A stretch of 64,000 bases of DNA, from positions 576,001-640,000 of the forward strand of contig NZ_BBQF01000002.1 of NCBI RefSeq assembly GCF_000813345.1, given 5' to 3'. The position numbers and the translations under genes were made by a program. The notes below the pieces were generated by a model. It was not told where the DNA came from and searched no databases. It saw only the letters and a program-made list of their open reading frames with translations. Of this stretch, positions 53,974 through 64,000 are shown piece after piece (within the stretch, counting starts at the first letter, position 1; the number at the start of each line of letters is the position of its first letter). The stretch comes from Sulfurospirillum arsenophilum NBRC 109478 (lineage in GTDB: Bacteria; Campylobacterota; Campylobacteria; Campylobacterales; Sulfurospirillaceae).

Positions 53974-54468
53974 TTATCCTTTTAAAATATCTATCGCACT
54001 TTGTGCTATGGATTTTGCACTTTGAAATGCGGAAACGTTTGCTTGATAGGCACGTGTCGCCTCAACGAGGTTGGACATTTCAATCACCGGATTGACGTTA
54101 GGATATGCGACATAACCCTCTGAATTTGCATCGGGATGGGAAGGCTCATATTTGTATCTAAATTCGCTCTCATCGCGTACCACTTTATCGACAGCTACGC
54201 TCATTATAGCAGGATTGGCATTCTGTTGCAAGAATGGGTCATCCAAGGGATTCTCGTACTCTAGCATATTGTTATCGCCAGAAATTTTTGCATTTAAGGT
54301 TTTGTTAAAATCAATTGCTTTAAAAACAACATCTTTACGCTGATAAGGGCCGCCTTCACTGGTACGTGTTGTGTTTGCATTAGCGATGTTAGAGCTAATG
54401 ACATCCATACGAAAACGTTGTGCGGAAAGTCCATAACTGCTGATATCAAAACTACTTAAATATGCCAT
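53974..54468 (-). CDS. flgC: Flagellar basal-body rod protein FlgC
   Basis: Proximal rod protein. The 164 residues start SFDISSYGLSAQRFRMDVISSNIANANTTRT, the FlgC N-terminus, and end MVEATRAYQANVSAF-like with a coiled C-terminus. 9 bp after flgB. Confidence 0.96.
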   Translation of the reverse strand: MAYLSSFDISSYGLSAQRFRMDVISSNIANANTTRTSEGGPYQRKDVVFKAIDFNKTLNAKISGDNNMLEYENPLDDPFLQQNANPAIMSVAVDKVVRDESEFRYKYEPSHPDANSEGYVAYPNVNPVIEMSNLVEATRAYQANVSAFQSAKSIAQSAIDILKG

Positions 54469-54477
54469 TGTTTTTCC

Positions 54478-54912
54478 TTACACTTTAGACGAATATTCGA
54501 TAACGCTTTTAAAAATAAGACCATTTTTTTGTAATCCAGATGTTAACGCATTAAACATCATCGCATTTTTACCAAGTTCAGATGATTCTACATCTAAATC
54601 GACCGTATTTCCATCATTTCGAGCCATTTGTCCGTCTCTGAGATAAATAGTCGACTTAGAACTATCAAAACCGGTTGCACCATTAAGATGAGCTGCATCG
54701 GTTTGTGCCATTTCAAGTTTAGTTGAAGCACTGTTCTCGCCGTAAATTTCTTTTTTCTTTGCAATTAAGGCTGATTCAAAATCAATATCACGTGCTTTAT
54801 AAAAAGGTGTATCAATGTTGGCAATGTTACTTGAGACCAAATCTTGTCGCATTGCTCTAGCATTTAGTCCTGCTTCTAAAAGTTCATTTGATTTAGAGGT
54901 CACAAAGCTCAT
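54478..54912 (-). CDS. flgB: Flagellar basal-body rod protein FlgB
   Basis: Proximal rod protein. From the ATG at 54912 (AAGG upstream) it has 144 residues with LNARAMRQDLVSSNIANIDTPFYKARDIDFESAL, the FlgB pattern, and the rod C-terminus. A frame start at 54945 overlaps the promoter. First gene of flgB-flgC-fliE-ftsI. Confidence 0.95.
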   Translation of the reverse strand: MSFVTSKSNELLEAGLNARAMRQDLVSSNIANIDTPFYKARDIDFESALIAKKKEIYGENSASTKLEMAQTDAAHLNGATGFDSSKSTIYLRDGQMARNDGNTVDLDVESSELGKNAMMFNALTSGLQKNGLIFKSVIEYSSKV

Positions 54913-54944
54913 TTTTCGCCTTCTTTCACGAGATATTTTATACA

Positions 54945-54960
54945 AGCAAATTATATTCCA
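54945..54960 (-). promoter_or_regulatory. Sigma-54-type promoter for flgB operon
   Basis: On the minus strand TGGAATATAATTTGCT fits the -24/-12 consensus (GG and GC with ten bases between), in the style of Campylobacter flagellar promoters. The start of transcription would be near 54935, 23 bases before the flgB ATG. Confidence 0.65.
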
Positions 54961-55003
54961 TATCGCTTCATAATTAGGTTTAATCTATTTTAGTGTAAAA
55001 TGA

Positions 55004-55009
55004 TATAAA
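55004..55009 (+). promoter_or_regulatory. Possible -10 box of ftsW
   Basis: TATAAA in the context TGATATAAAT, 24 bases before the ftsW ATG. Divergent from the flgB promoter. Confidence 0.4.
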
Positions 55010-55033
55010 TCCTAAACTATACAATAAGAAACC

Positions 55034-56194
55034 ATGGAAACAGATAAAATACTTTTTTCACTTAGCACCCTTGCCATCTTTGTAGGCATTGTTTTTTCAT
55101 TGTCTCTCCCTGTGTTTACAACACTCTTTTTTGACTATTCCGAGTACCATTTTTTTGTTCGACAATTTGCGGTAGGCATGATCAGTATCACCATTATGTG
55201 GGGGCTTTCGCAAGTAGATCCTGACAAATTCTTAATCCATATTGGCTTTACAATTTTCCTTAGCTGTCTTCTTTTAATGGGTGTGATGCACTACCTCCCC
55301 GAATCACTTGTTACCTCTGCTGGTGGAGCAAAAAGATGGATCAGACTTCCTGGTTTTTCACTTGCCCCTGTTGAGTTTTTTAAGATTGGTTTTGTTTACT
55401 TTCTTGCATGGAGTTTTGCTCGAAAACTCAATAACAATAAAAAGACCCTCAAAGAAGAGATGAAGCTCATTCTTCCTTACTTAGCTGTTTTTGTTTTGGT
55501 TATCTACTTGATTGCCGTTATGCAAAATGACCTTGGACAAGTTATCGTTTTAGCCTTAACACTTGCGGTCATGGCATTTTTTGCAGGTACAAGTTTACAG
55601 CTTTTTATGCTCGCCATTCTAGGTTCAATTTTTGTCTTTTTAATAGCTATTTTTAGCTCAAGTCATCGTATTTTAAGGATTAAAACATGGTGGGCAACCA
55701 TTCAAAACATGGTTCTCTCACTCTTTCCTGACAAAATTGCGGCTGTTTTAAGAGTCGATGACGCACCAGAACCGTACCAAATCTCACACTCGCTTAATGC
55801 CATCAAGCATGGTGGTATTTTTGGTGAAGGCATCGGAAATGGCATGTTTAAATTAGGGTATCTTAGTGAAGTACATACCGACTTTGCTCTTGCTGGCATT
55901 GCAGAAGAACTCGGTGCACTGGGTGTTACATGCTTAACACTGGTCATCATCACCATTATTTATCGTATCTTTAAAATCGCCAGTCGCAGCTCCAATAAAG
56001 TCTATTATCTCTTCTCACTTGGTATTGGATTACTCATTGTTTTCTCATTTTTGATGAATGCTTATGGTATTACTTCTATCACGCCGATTAAAGGTATTTC
56101 TGTTCCATTTATCAGCTATGGAGGTAGCTCCATCTTAGCGCTCTCTGTGGGCATCGGAATGGTGCTCATGATCAGTAAAAAGGCGAAGCTATGA
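55034..56194 (+). CDS. ftsW: Cell division lipid-II polymerase FtsW
   Basis: SEDS-family membrane glycosyltransferase of the septum (or RodA). The 386 residues form about ten membrane helices, with the SEDS motifs QNDLGQ and the final ITSITPIKGISVPFISYGGSS, which is typical of FtsW/RodA. It is followed by murG with an ATGA overlap, which favours FtsW. Confidence 0.92.
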   Translation: METDKILFSLSTLAIFVGIVFSLSLPVFTTLFFDYSEYHFFVRQFAVGMISITIMWGLSQVDPDKFLIHIGFTIFLSCLLLMGVMHYLPESLVTSAGGAKRWIRLPGFSLAPVEFFKIGFVYFLAWSFARKLNNNKKTLKEEMKLILPYLAVFVLVIYLIAVMQNDLGQVIVLALTLAVMAFFAGTSLQLFMLAILGSIFVFLIAIFSSSHRILRIKTWWATIQNMVLSLFPDKIAAVLRVDDAPEPYQISHSLNAIKHGGIFGEGIGNGMFKLGYLSEVHTDFALAGIAEELGALGVTCLTLVIITIIYRIFKIASRSSNKVYYLFSLGIGLLIVFSFLMNAYGITSITPIKGISVPFISYGGSSILALSVGIGMVLMISKKAKL

Positions 56195-57228
56195 TCGCGA
56201 TTACAGGCGGTGGTACGGGTGGACACCTCGTTATTGCCAAAGCTATTAAAGAAGAACTAAATCGTCGTGGAATTAAACCTATTTACATTGGTTCTACCGC
56301 AGGACAAGATAAATCATGGTTTGAACACGATACAGGATTTGAAAAAACCTATTTTCTTAAGAGTCAAGGCGTTGTTAATAAAAAAGGACTCCATAAGCTT
56401 CTTACACTCTTCTCTATCTTCCGTTCAGCCTTTACATGTAAAACTCTTTTCAAAAAACATCAGATCAAATATGTTTTTTCCGTAGGAGGCTATTCTGCGG
56501 CTCCTGCTTCATTTGGGGCACTCCTATGCGGTATTCCTCTGTACATCCATGAGCAAAATGCTATACAAGGCAAACTCAACACATTACTTAGACCTTTTAG
56601 CAAAGCTTTCTTTAGCTCGTACGATGAAAAAGCTATTTACACGAGCTATCCTGTCAGCGAAGCTTTTTTTGCTATTAGACGAGAGCGTATGCACTTAAAA
56701 ACCATCATCTTTTTGGGTGGAAGTCAAGGAGCTTCTTTTATTAATGCACTCGCACAAAAAATTGCTCCATTGTTGCACCGCGAAGGTATTGCTATTATTC
56801 ATCAGACAGGTAAAAAAGAGTTTGAGGCAATGAAAAAGTTTTATGATAAAGAAGACATTCCAGCCGATGTCTTTGACTTTTCGAAAGAGATTTCCACCAA
56901 ACTTGCGTTGGCAGACTTTGCCATTAGTCGCTCAGGTGCGAGTACACTCTGGGAACTTTGTGCAGCAGGCGTACCAGCTCTCTTTATCCCTTTTCCTCAC
57001 GCTGCGGCTAATCATCAGTATTTTAATGCCAAGATGCTAGCAGATCAAAAGCTAGCCCTTATTCTTCAACAAAGTAGTACCATTGAGCCTATAACTCTTT
57101 TAGAGCAGATCAAACAACTTGATCTTAAAAGCATTTCAAACAACTTGGCACACATGATCCAAGAAGGTGGTGCTAGAGAAATTGTCAATACTATATTACA
57201 AACCCAAAAGAAGGAGAAACCATGTTAG
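56191..57228 (+). CDS. murG: UDP-N-acetylglucosamine--undecaprenyl-pyrophosphoryl-MurNAc-pentapeptide transferase
   Basis: Makes lipid II at the cytosolic face of the membrane. The 345 residues begin with the MurG signature GGGTGGH, have SVGGYSAAPA and HEQNAIQGKLN, and the C-terminal SRSGASTLWELCAAGVP donor-binding block. Starts inside the ftsW stop; its end overlaps the GNAT gene by 7 bp. Confidence 0.96.
   Translation: MIAITGGGTGGHLVIAKAIKEELNRRGIKPIYIGSTAGQDKSWFEHDTGFEKTYFLKSQGVVNKKGLHKLLTLFSIFRSAFTCKTLFKKHQIKYVFSVGGYSAAPASFGALLCGIPLYIHEQNAIQGKLNTLLRPFSKAFFSSYDEKAIYTSYPVSEAFFAIRRERMHLKTIIFLGGSQGASFINALAQKIAPLLHREGIAIIHQTGKKEFEAMKKFYDKEDIPADVFDFSKEISTKLALADFAISRSGASTLWELCAAGVPALFIPFPHAAANHQYFNAKMLADQKLALILQQSSTIEPITLLEQIKQLDLKSISNNLAHMIQEGGAREIVNTILQTQKKEKPC
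56431..56442. repeat. TTTACATGTAAA palindrome inside murG
   Basis: Exact copy, read as Phe-Thr-Cys-Lys. Confidence 0.95.
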
Positions 57229-57680
57229 AAAACCTTATCGTTCGCATTGCAACCAGAGACGATGCGAAAGAGATCGCAACCTTTAACGTACTTTTCGCCA
57301 AAGAAACTGTCAATAAAAATGTTCCTCTCGCCCTTACTACAGAAGGGGTTCATCAAGTCTTTTCAAAATTTCATAATGGGTTCTATATTATTGCAACCAT
57401 TGAAAATGTCATTGTTGGATTAGCGATGATTACCAGAGAGTGGAGTGATTGGAACAATGGTGCATATTATTGTATTCAGAGTATTTTTGTCACGGATCAT
57501 GAGCATGAAAAAGAGATTCATGATGCACTTTTAGATAAATCAAAAGATCTAGCAAAAGAGCACTATGATGTATGTGGCATCAGACTTTACGTTCATAAAG
57601 ACGATAAAGCAACACAAAAAGCATATGAAGAGATGGGATTGCAAAAAACAAAATATAGGGTATTTGAAGAGACGTTTTAA
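57222..57680 (+). CDS. GNAT family N-acetyltransferase
   Basis: Acetyl-CoA-dependent acetyltransferase of unknown substrate. The 152 residues have a GNAT fold: IRIATRDDAKEIATFNV at the start, the sheet with YIIATIENVIVGLAMI, the IQSIFVTDHEHEKEI block (motif A, replacing Q/RxxGxG/A with a divergent pattern) and AYEEMGLQKTKYRVFE at the end. The acyl-CoA pyrophosphate loop is weak, so the activity is not assured. Transcribed with ftsW-murG. Confidence 0.82.
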   Translation: MLENLIVRIATRDDAKEIATFNVLFAKETVNKNVPLALTTEGVHQVFSKFHNGFYIIATIENVIVGLAMITREWSDWNNGAYYCIQSIFVTDHEHEKEIHDALLDKSKDLAKEHYDVCGIRLYVHKDDKATQKAYEEMGLQKTKYRVFEETF

Positions 57681-57686
57681 ACGAAG

Positions 57687-57763
57687 TGGTGCGCCCGAAG
57701 GAATTCGAATCCCTGACCTCCGGTACCGCAAACCGATGCTCTATCCAGCTGAGCTACGAGCGC
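57687..57763 (-). tRNA. tRNA-Arg (anticodon GCG)
   Basis: On the minus strand the sequence folds as GCGCTCG acceptor (paired with CGGGCGC), D arm GCTC/GAGC, anticodon stem TCGGT/ACCGG with loop TTGCGGT, T arm with TTCGAAT loop, and encoded CCA. The anticodon is GCG, Arg, with G37, so TrmD may methylate it. It is just after the GNAT gene on the other strand. Confidence 0.93.
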
Positions 57764-57830
57764 ACATATTTGTTTGAGGTCGGTATTATATCTTAGCTAA
57801 TATAAATTAAGTATTAAAAAAAGAGCCAAA

Positions 57831-58709
57831 ATGTCATTTAATGTACAAAAAACACTTAGAACATCCTTGAAAAGCTCTTGGACGATTCTAAAGCTTATTG
57901 TTCCTATCTACATTTTGGCAGATATTTTATTTTATTACGACCTTCTCTCTCACATTACATTTATTTTTAAACCTCTCGTTTCACTTTTAGGGCTTCCACA
58001 AGAAGCTGCCCTTGCCATCGTTAGTGGGCTTTTCTTGAATCTCTATGCAGCTATCGCCTTTGCCGCACCGTTGGGACTTGGCGGTAAAGAGTGGACGATT
58101 TTAGCTGTATTTTTAGGCATTGCACATGCATTACTGGTTGAAACCGAAATCATGAAACGCTTGGGTATTTCAAGGCTTTATTCCATTTGTTTACGATTGG
58201 GCGTAGGACTTCTCGTTGGAGGCTTGACTTCAAGACTTCCAGATGCATGGTTTAGTCATACAGCAAGCAGTGTGGCTTTAAGCCCAGCGCATCCAACATA
58301 CACTTCACTCTTTGCTCTGCTGCAAAATTCTTTGTTCGAATCTTTTTCATTATCGTTGAAAATTATTGCATTGGTTACAATGCTTATCTTTTTTCTTGAT
58401 TTTATCAAATCACTGCCAATAATCGAAAAACATTCACAAAAAGTTAACAGCGGTTTTTCTATTTTAGTAGGCGTCATCTTAGGTATTACGTATGGAGCGG
58501 GTATATTGATTTCAGAGTATGAAAAAGGGATTTTAGGGAAAAGAGAGATTCTTTTTATTGGAACCTATTTGATGATTTGTCATGCCATTATTGAAGATAC
58601 CCTACTCTTTTTAATCTTTGGAGCCAATCCTTGGATTATCATTGGAATGCGCCTTAGTTTTGCAACACTGCTCGCTTATCTCGTTGTAAAGTATTATAAA
58701 ACTACTTAA
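57831..58709 (+). CDS. Nucleoside-recognition (Gate) domain membrane protein
   Basis: The 292 residues are a multi-pass protein with the Gate-domain layout (about eight helices in two repeats; FKPLVSLLGLPQEAALAIVSG in the first). Such proteins are often annotated as spore-maturation or YjiH-like; transport role unknown. Its end overlaps the convergent thioredoxin-like gene by 8 bp. Confidence 0.78.
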   Translation: MSFNVQKTLRTSLKSSWTILKLIVPIYILADILFYYDLLSHITFIFKPLVSLLGLPQEAALAIVSGLFLNLYAAIAFAAPLGLGGKEWTILAVFLGIAHALLVETEIMKRLGISRLYSICLRLGVGLLVGGLTSRLPDAWFSHTASSVALSPAHPTYTSLFALLQNSLFESFSLSLKIIALVTMLIFFLDFIKSLPIIEKHSQKVNSGFSILVGVILGITYGAGILISEYEKGILGKREILFIGTYLMICHAIIEDTLLFLIFGANPWIIIGMRLSFATLLAYLVVKYYKTT

Positions 58710-59094
58710 CCTCTTGCGCATACACTTCATCGAGTAACTCAACAAAACTCATTGGCTCCATATATCCAGCAAACTCATCTATGATTTTAAGATCACGTGG
58801 TGATAAGATTAGATTGGTTGGAAAATACTTTACATGTAAAGCCTTTGGCAACGTAGGATCTTCTTGATGAATGTTTACATGTAAATATTTTTTAGCAATA
58901 AGCTGATTAAATTTAGGTACCTCAAAAATCTCTTTTTGCATTTTAAGGCAATAAGGGCACCCCTCTTTTTCAACACTTAAGAGAATGAGCTTATTTTCTC
59001 TCATAGCTCTTTGACGCTCAATTTCTAAAAACTCGGCTTTTAATGAGAGTGAACTTAGCATAACCATCATTGCTATTTGAAACCATTTTTTCAT
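58702..59094 (-). CDS. Periplasmic thioredoxin-fold protein (SoxW/DUF255-like)
   Basis: The 130 residues begin with a signal peptide (MVMLSSLSLKA). The thioredoxin motif is CPYC in EKEGCPYCLKMQ. It contains FPTNLIL with the cis-Pro. Probable thiol reductant or protein thiol repair in the periplasm. It shares 4 bp with the EamA gene upstream. Two exact palindromes fall in this gene, 45 bp apart. Confidence 0.83.
   Translation of the reverse strand: MKKWFQIAMMVMLSSLSLKAEFLEIERQRAMRENKLILLSVEKEGCPYCLKMQKEIFEVPKFNQLIAKKYLHVNIHQEDPTLPKALHVKYFPTNLILSPRDLKIIDEFAGYMEPMSFVELLDEVYAQEVK
58829..58840. repeat. TTTACATGTAAA palindrome inside the thioredoxin-like gene
   Basis: Exact copy, read as Leu-His-Val-Lys. 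Confidence 0.95.
58874..58885. repeat. TTTACATGTAAA palindrome inside the thioredoxin-like gene
   Basis: Second exact copy in the gene, read as Leu-His-Val-Asn. Confidence 0.95.
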
Positions 59095-59981
59095 CTACGA
59101 ACCACTTTCATTTTCTGCTGGATTAATAAACCAATTATAATAAAAATAAGACCAATAAACGTTGAAAAAAGAATAGTTTCACCTACAAAAAAAGAGATAA
59201 AAAACAAAGATAGGAAAGGAGAAATAAAAATAAGATTTGCAATTTTTGCAGTATTCGTGCTCAGCTTCATCGCTTGTAGCCACAAGACAAAGGTTATCCC
59301 CATCTCAAAAACGCCTACATAAATTGAGCCTAAAAAACCATAGATATTAAATGTCAAAGGATGCGATGTCACAAGGGCATAAAGTAAAATACCAGGGACA
59401 CCAAAGAGGAAATTGATAAAAAGTCCAATCAGCGGATCTACATGTAATTTGGTATTGTAAAGCCAATAAAGTGACCATAGCACCGTTGAAAAAAGTGCTA
59501 GAAAAACACCTGTGAGGTTTGAAAAAGAAAAATTTAAAAGATCACCATGTGTAGAGATAACCAAAACACCAAAGTAACACATAACTCCTGCAATAAAATC
59601 ATACAAGCTGACTTTTTGTTTTAAGATCAAAACAGAGAGATAGGTTAATGTTAATGCCCACGTATAGTTGATAGGCTGTGCCTCTTGTGCTGGCAAAAGC
59701 TCATAAGCATGAAAGAGCATTAAATAGTAGATAAACGGGTTTATAAGTCCTAGCAAGGCAAGTTGAAAATAGGTTTTTTTTGAATAGGTCAATAGGAGAT
59801 AAAATTTCTTTTGGTACCCTATAACAACAAAAAATACACATAATGAGAAAAACGAAGCATAAAGAAGAAGTTGTAACGCATCAAAATAGGCTAATGTGAG
59901 TTTAAAAGCACTTGCAACCGTTGACCAAAGTAAAACAGCAGACAGAGCAAAAAAATAAGATTTTGATTGATTTTTTTCCAA
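59091..59981 (-). CDS. EamA/DMT family transporter
   Basis: Drug/metabolite-type inner-membrane permease. The 296 residues have ten helices in two EamA repeats, with SAVLLWSTVASAFKL in the first and NFLFGVPGILLYALV and the PFLSLFFISFFVGE block in the second. The cargo is unknown. 4-bp overlap with the thioredoxin-like gene. Confidence 0.87.
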   Translation of the reverse strand: MEKNQSKSYFFALSAVLLWSTVASAFKLTLAYFDALQLLLYASFFSLCVFFVVIGYQKKFYLLLTYSKKTYFQLALLGLINPFIYYLMLFHAYELLPAQEAQPINYTWALTLTYLSVLILKQKVSLYDFIAGVMCYFGVLVISTHGDLLNFSFSNLTGVFLALFSTVLWSLYWLYNTKLHVDPLIGLFINFLFGVPGILLYALVTSHPLTFNIYGFLGSIYVGVFEMGITFVLWLQAMKLSTNTAKIANLIFISPFLSLFFISFFVGETILFSTFIGLIFIIIGLLIQQKMKVVRR

Positions 59982-60049
59982 GAAAGACCGCCTTTAAATA
60001 AGACGAAATGAGGGATAAAAAGGTAGATTAAAGAATAAGGAATCACGGA

Positions 60050-60164
60050 ACTGGCAGCGACCTACGTTTCCATCCCAGTAAGGGAAAGTATTATCGGCGA
60101 TGAAGAGCTTAGCTTCCTGGTTCGAAATGGGACAGGGCGTTTCCTCTTCTCTATAGCCACCAGA
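60050..60164 (-). rRNA. rrf: 5S ribosomal RNA
   Basis: The minus strand reads TCTGGTGGCTATAGAGAAGA at its 5' part and ends with the GGTCGCTGCCAG block, the Campylobacterota 5S. Flanking bases TCACG and CGTGA pair and extend a processing stem. Ends are approximate by a few bases. The spacer to 23S (about 60165-60300) holds no gene. Confidence 0.93.
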
Positions 60165-60299
60165 ATCGTGAATTAAATCTATGTCGCATTATAGCAAAAT
60201 AGGCTTAATTCACCATTCTTTCGGTGAGTTTAGTATTGTCTAGTCAACAAAGCGCTTTACACTTAATAAGGAAGTGAAATAGCATTATCATACGTAATA

Positions 60300-63212
<2,913 letters not shown>

Positions 63213-63323
63213 ATTTGTATTCTAATGCACATTTCACTCCCTTATTAAATGTAAAACATCTAACAAGTTGTAAATTGTTTTTTTTGCGTTTTGTTGACTT
63301 TGACAATAATAAATTAAATAACT

Positions 63324-63375
63324 TTAGACTAAAAAGTCTAATATAAAAACAACACGAATTGTTCTTATATTAGAC
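63324..63375 (-). ncRNA. Competing hairpins in the rRNA spacer (tRNA-Ala to 23S)
   Basis: A perfect 11-bp stem (63336-63346 with 63365-63375) competes with a second stem (63324-63330 with 63335-63341), because both use the middle AGTCTAA. Within the transcribed spacer this is most likely a pre-rRNA processing element. The rest of the spacer 63213-63435 shows nothing else I recognise. Confidence 0.45.
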
Positions 63376-63435
63376 GTTGTGTCCTCATTTTCACTAACAA
63401 TGTCTATTGGCAATCTTTCACCACTTTCTAAAAAA

Positions 63436-63511
63436 TGGTGGAGAATAGCGGGATCGAACCGCTGACCTCCTGCGTGCAAAGCAGGCGCTCTCCCAGCTGA
63501 GCTAATTCCCC
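63436..63511 (-). tRNA. tRNA-Ala (anticodon TGC)
   Basis: Minus strand: acceptor GGGGAAT paired with ATTCTCC, D arm GCTC/GAGC, anticodon loop TTTGCAC with TGC, T loop TTCGATC, encoded CCA. In the 16S-23S spacer. Confidence 0.96.
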
Positions 63512-63512
63512 A

Positions 63513-63590
63513 TGGTGGGCTTAAGAGGACTCGAACCTCTGACCTTACCCTTATCAGGGGTACGCTCTAACCACCTGAGCTATAAGCCCC
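63513..63590 (-). tRNA. tRNA-Ile (anticodon GAT)
   Basis: Minus strand: acceptor GGGGCTT, anticodon stem CCCCT/AGGGG-like with anticodon GAT, T loop TTCGAGT, encoded CCA. Just upstream of tRNA-Ala, next to 16S. Confidence 0.96.
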
Positions 63591-63677
63591 TTTTTCATTC
63601 AATCTCTCAAAACTAAATAAGCTTCCCTAGATCAGTTCTCGCCGGAGCACCATTGTGAGATAGTGCCCCAATACTCT

Positions 63678-64000
<323 letters not shown>

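Noticed and set aside
2677..58885. TTTACATGTAAA as operator of one regulator such as Fur or a CRP-type protein
   Set aside because: Copies lie mid-gene in unrelated genes at all distances from promoters, which does not fit an operator.

Overview
The window is a chromosomal segment from a Campylobacterota (Epsilonproteobacteria) bacterium. Gene order and protein sequences fit Sulfurospirillum or a close relative best, but I identify the genus from memory, not from a search. Supporting signs are roughly 40% G+C by eye, short TATAAT-type -10 boxes with T-rich upstream DNA, a flgB-flgC-fliE-ftsI cluster, a CheZ of the Helicobacter type, a FlgZ/HP0958-like zinc-ribbon protein, and a 16S-Ile-Ala-23S-5S rRNA operon. 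Most genes are housekeeping genes packed in long minus-strand operons with 1-40 bp spacings or overlaps, often with GTG or TTG starts.

Layout. 1-2646: secD (cut by the window edge), yajC and the divergent lnt. 2689-5003: metK and an AEC permease. 5044-13274: a nine-gene minus operon uvrD-truB-csrA-ispE-smpB-tlpA-like-clpS-clpA-aat, which holds the complete bacterial N-degron branch (Aat tags, ClpS delivers, ClpA unfolds) plus SmpB of trans-translation. 13481-14386: a LysR regulator. 14390-18940: pyrB-pabB-pabC-pepF and a small gene that looks like a divergent SspB. 19048-23789: glycine-zipper protein, bioD, membrane protein, AraC regulator, aminotransferase and a DUF89 protein. 23868-27369: ffh-rpsP-khpA-rimM-trmD-rplS. 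27543-34768: cheZ-U32-purE-DUF3972-glyQ-nif3-flgZ-waaA-rluA. 34860-37141: hisJ-type phosphatase and glnA. 37346-44657: alaS, membrane protein, maf, bioF, ABC ATPase and PBP1A. 44754-48840: a membrane-anchored GH17 glucanase, unknown genes, a 54-residue zinc-finger-like protein missed by length cutoffs, a DUF1566 protein and an SDR. 48945-51881: aminotransferase, Gfo/Idh dehydrogenase and hemH. 51875-57680: ftsI-fliE-flgC-flgB (minus, behind a sigma-54-type promoter) and ftsW-murG-GNAT (plus). 57687-59981: tRNA-Arg, Gate-domain protein, thioredoxin-like protein and EamA transporter. 60050-64000: rRNA operon on the minus strand, cut in 16S.

The strongest unexplained signal is a 12-bp perfect palindrome, TTTACATGTAAA. 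It occurs exactly 21 times, and at least 8 more times with one mismatch, across the first 59 kb. Copies lie mostly inside genes, where they are read as Leu-His-Val-Lys/Asn or Phe-Thr-Cys-Lys. This is far above chance and resembles a highly iterated palindrome of the cyanobacterial HIP1 kind or an uptake/organisation signal. I do not know of a description of it. I see no insertion sequence, prophage or CRISPR array.
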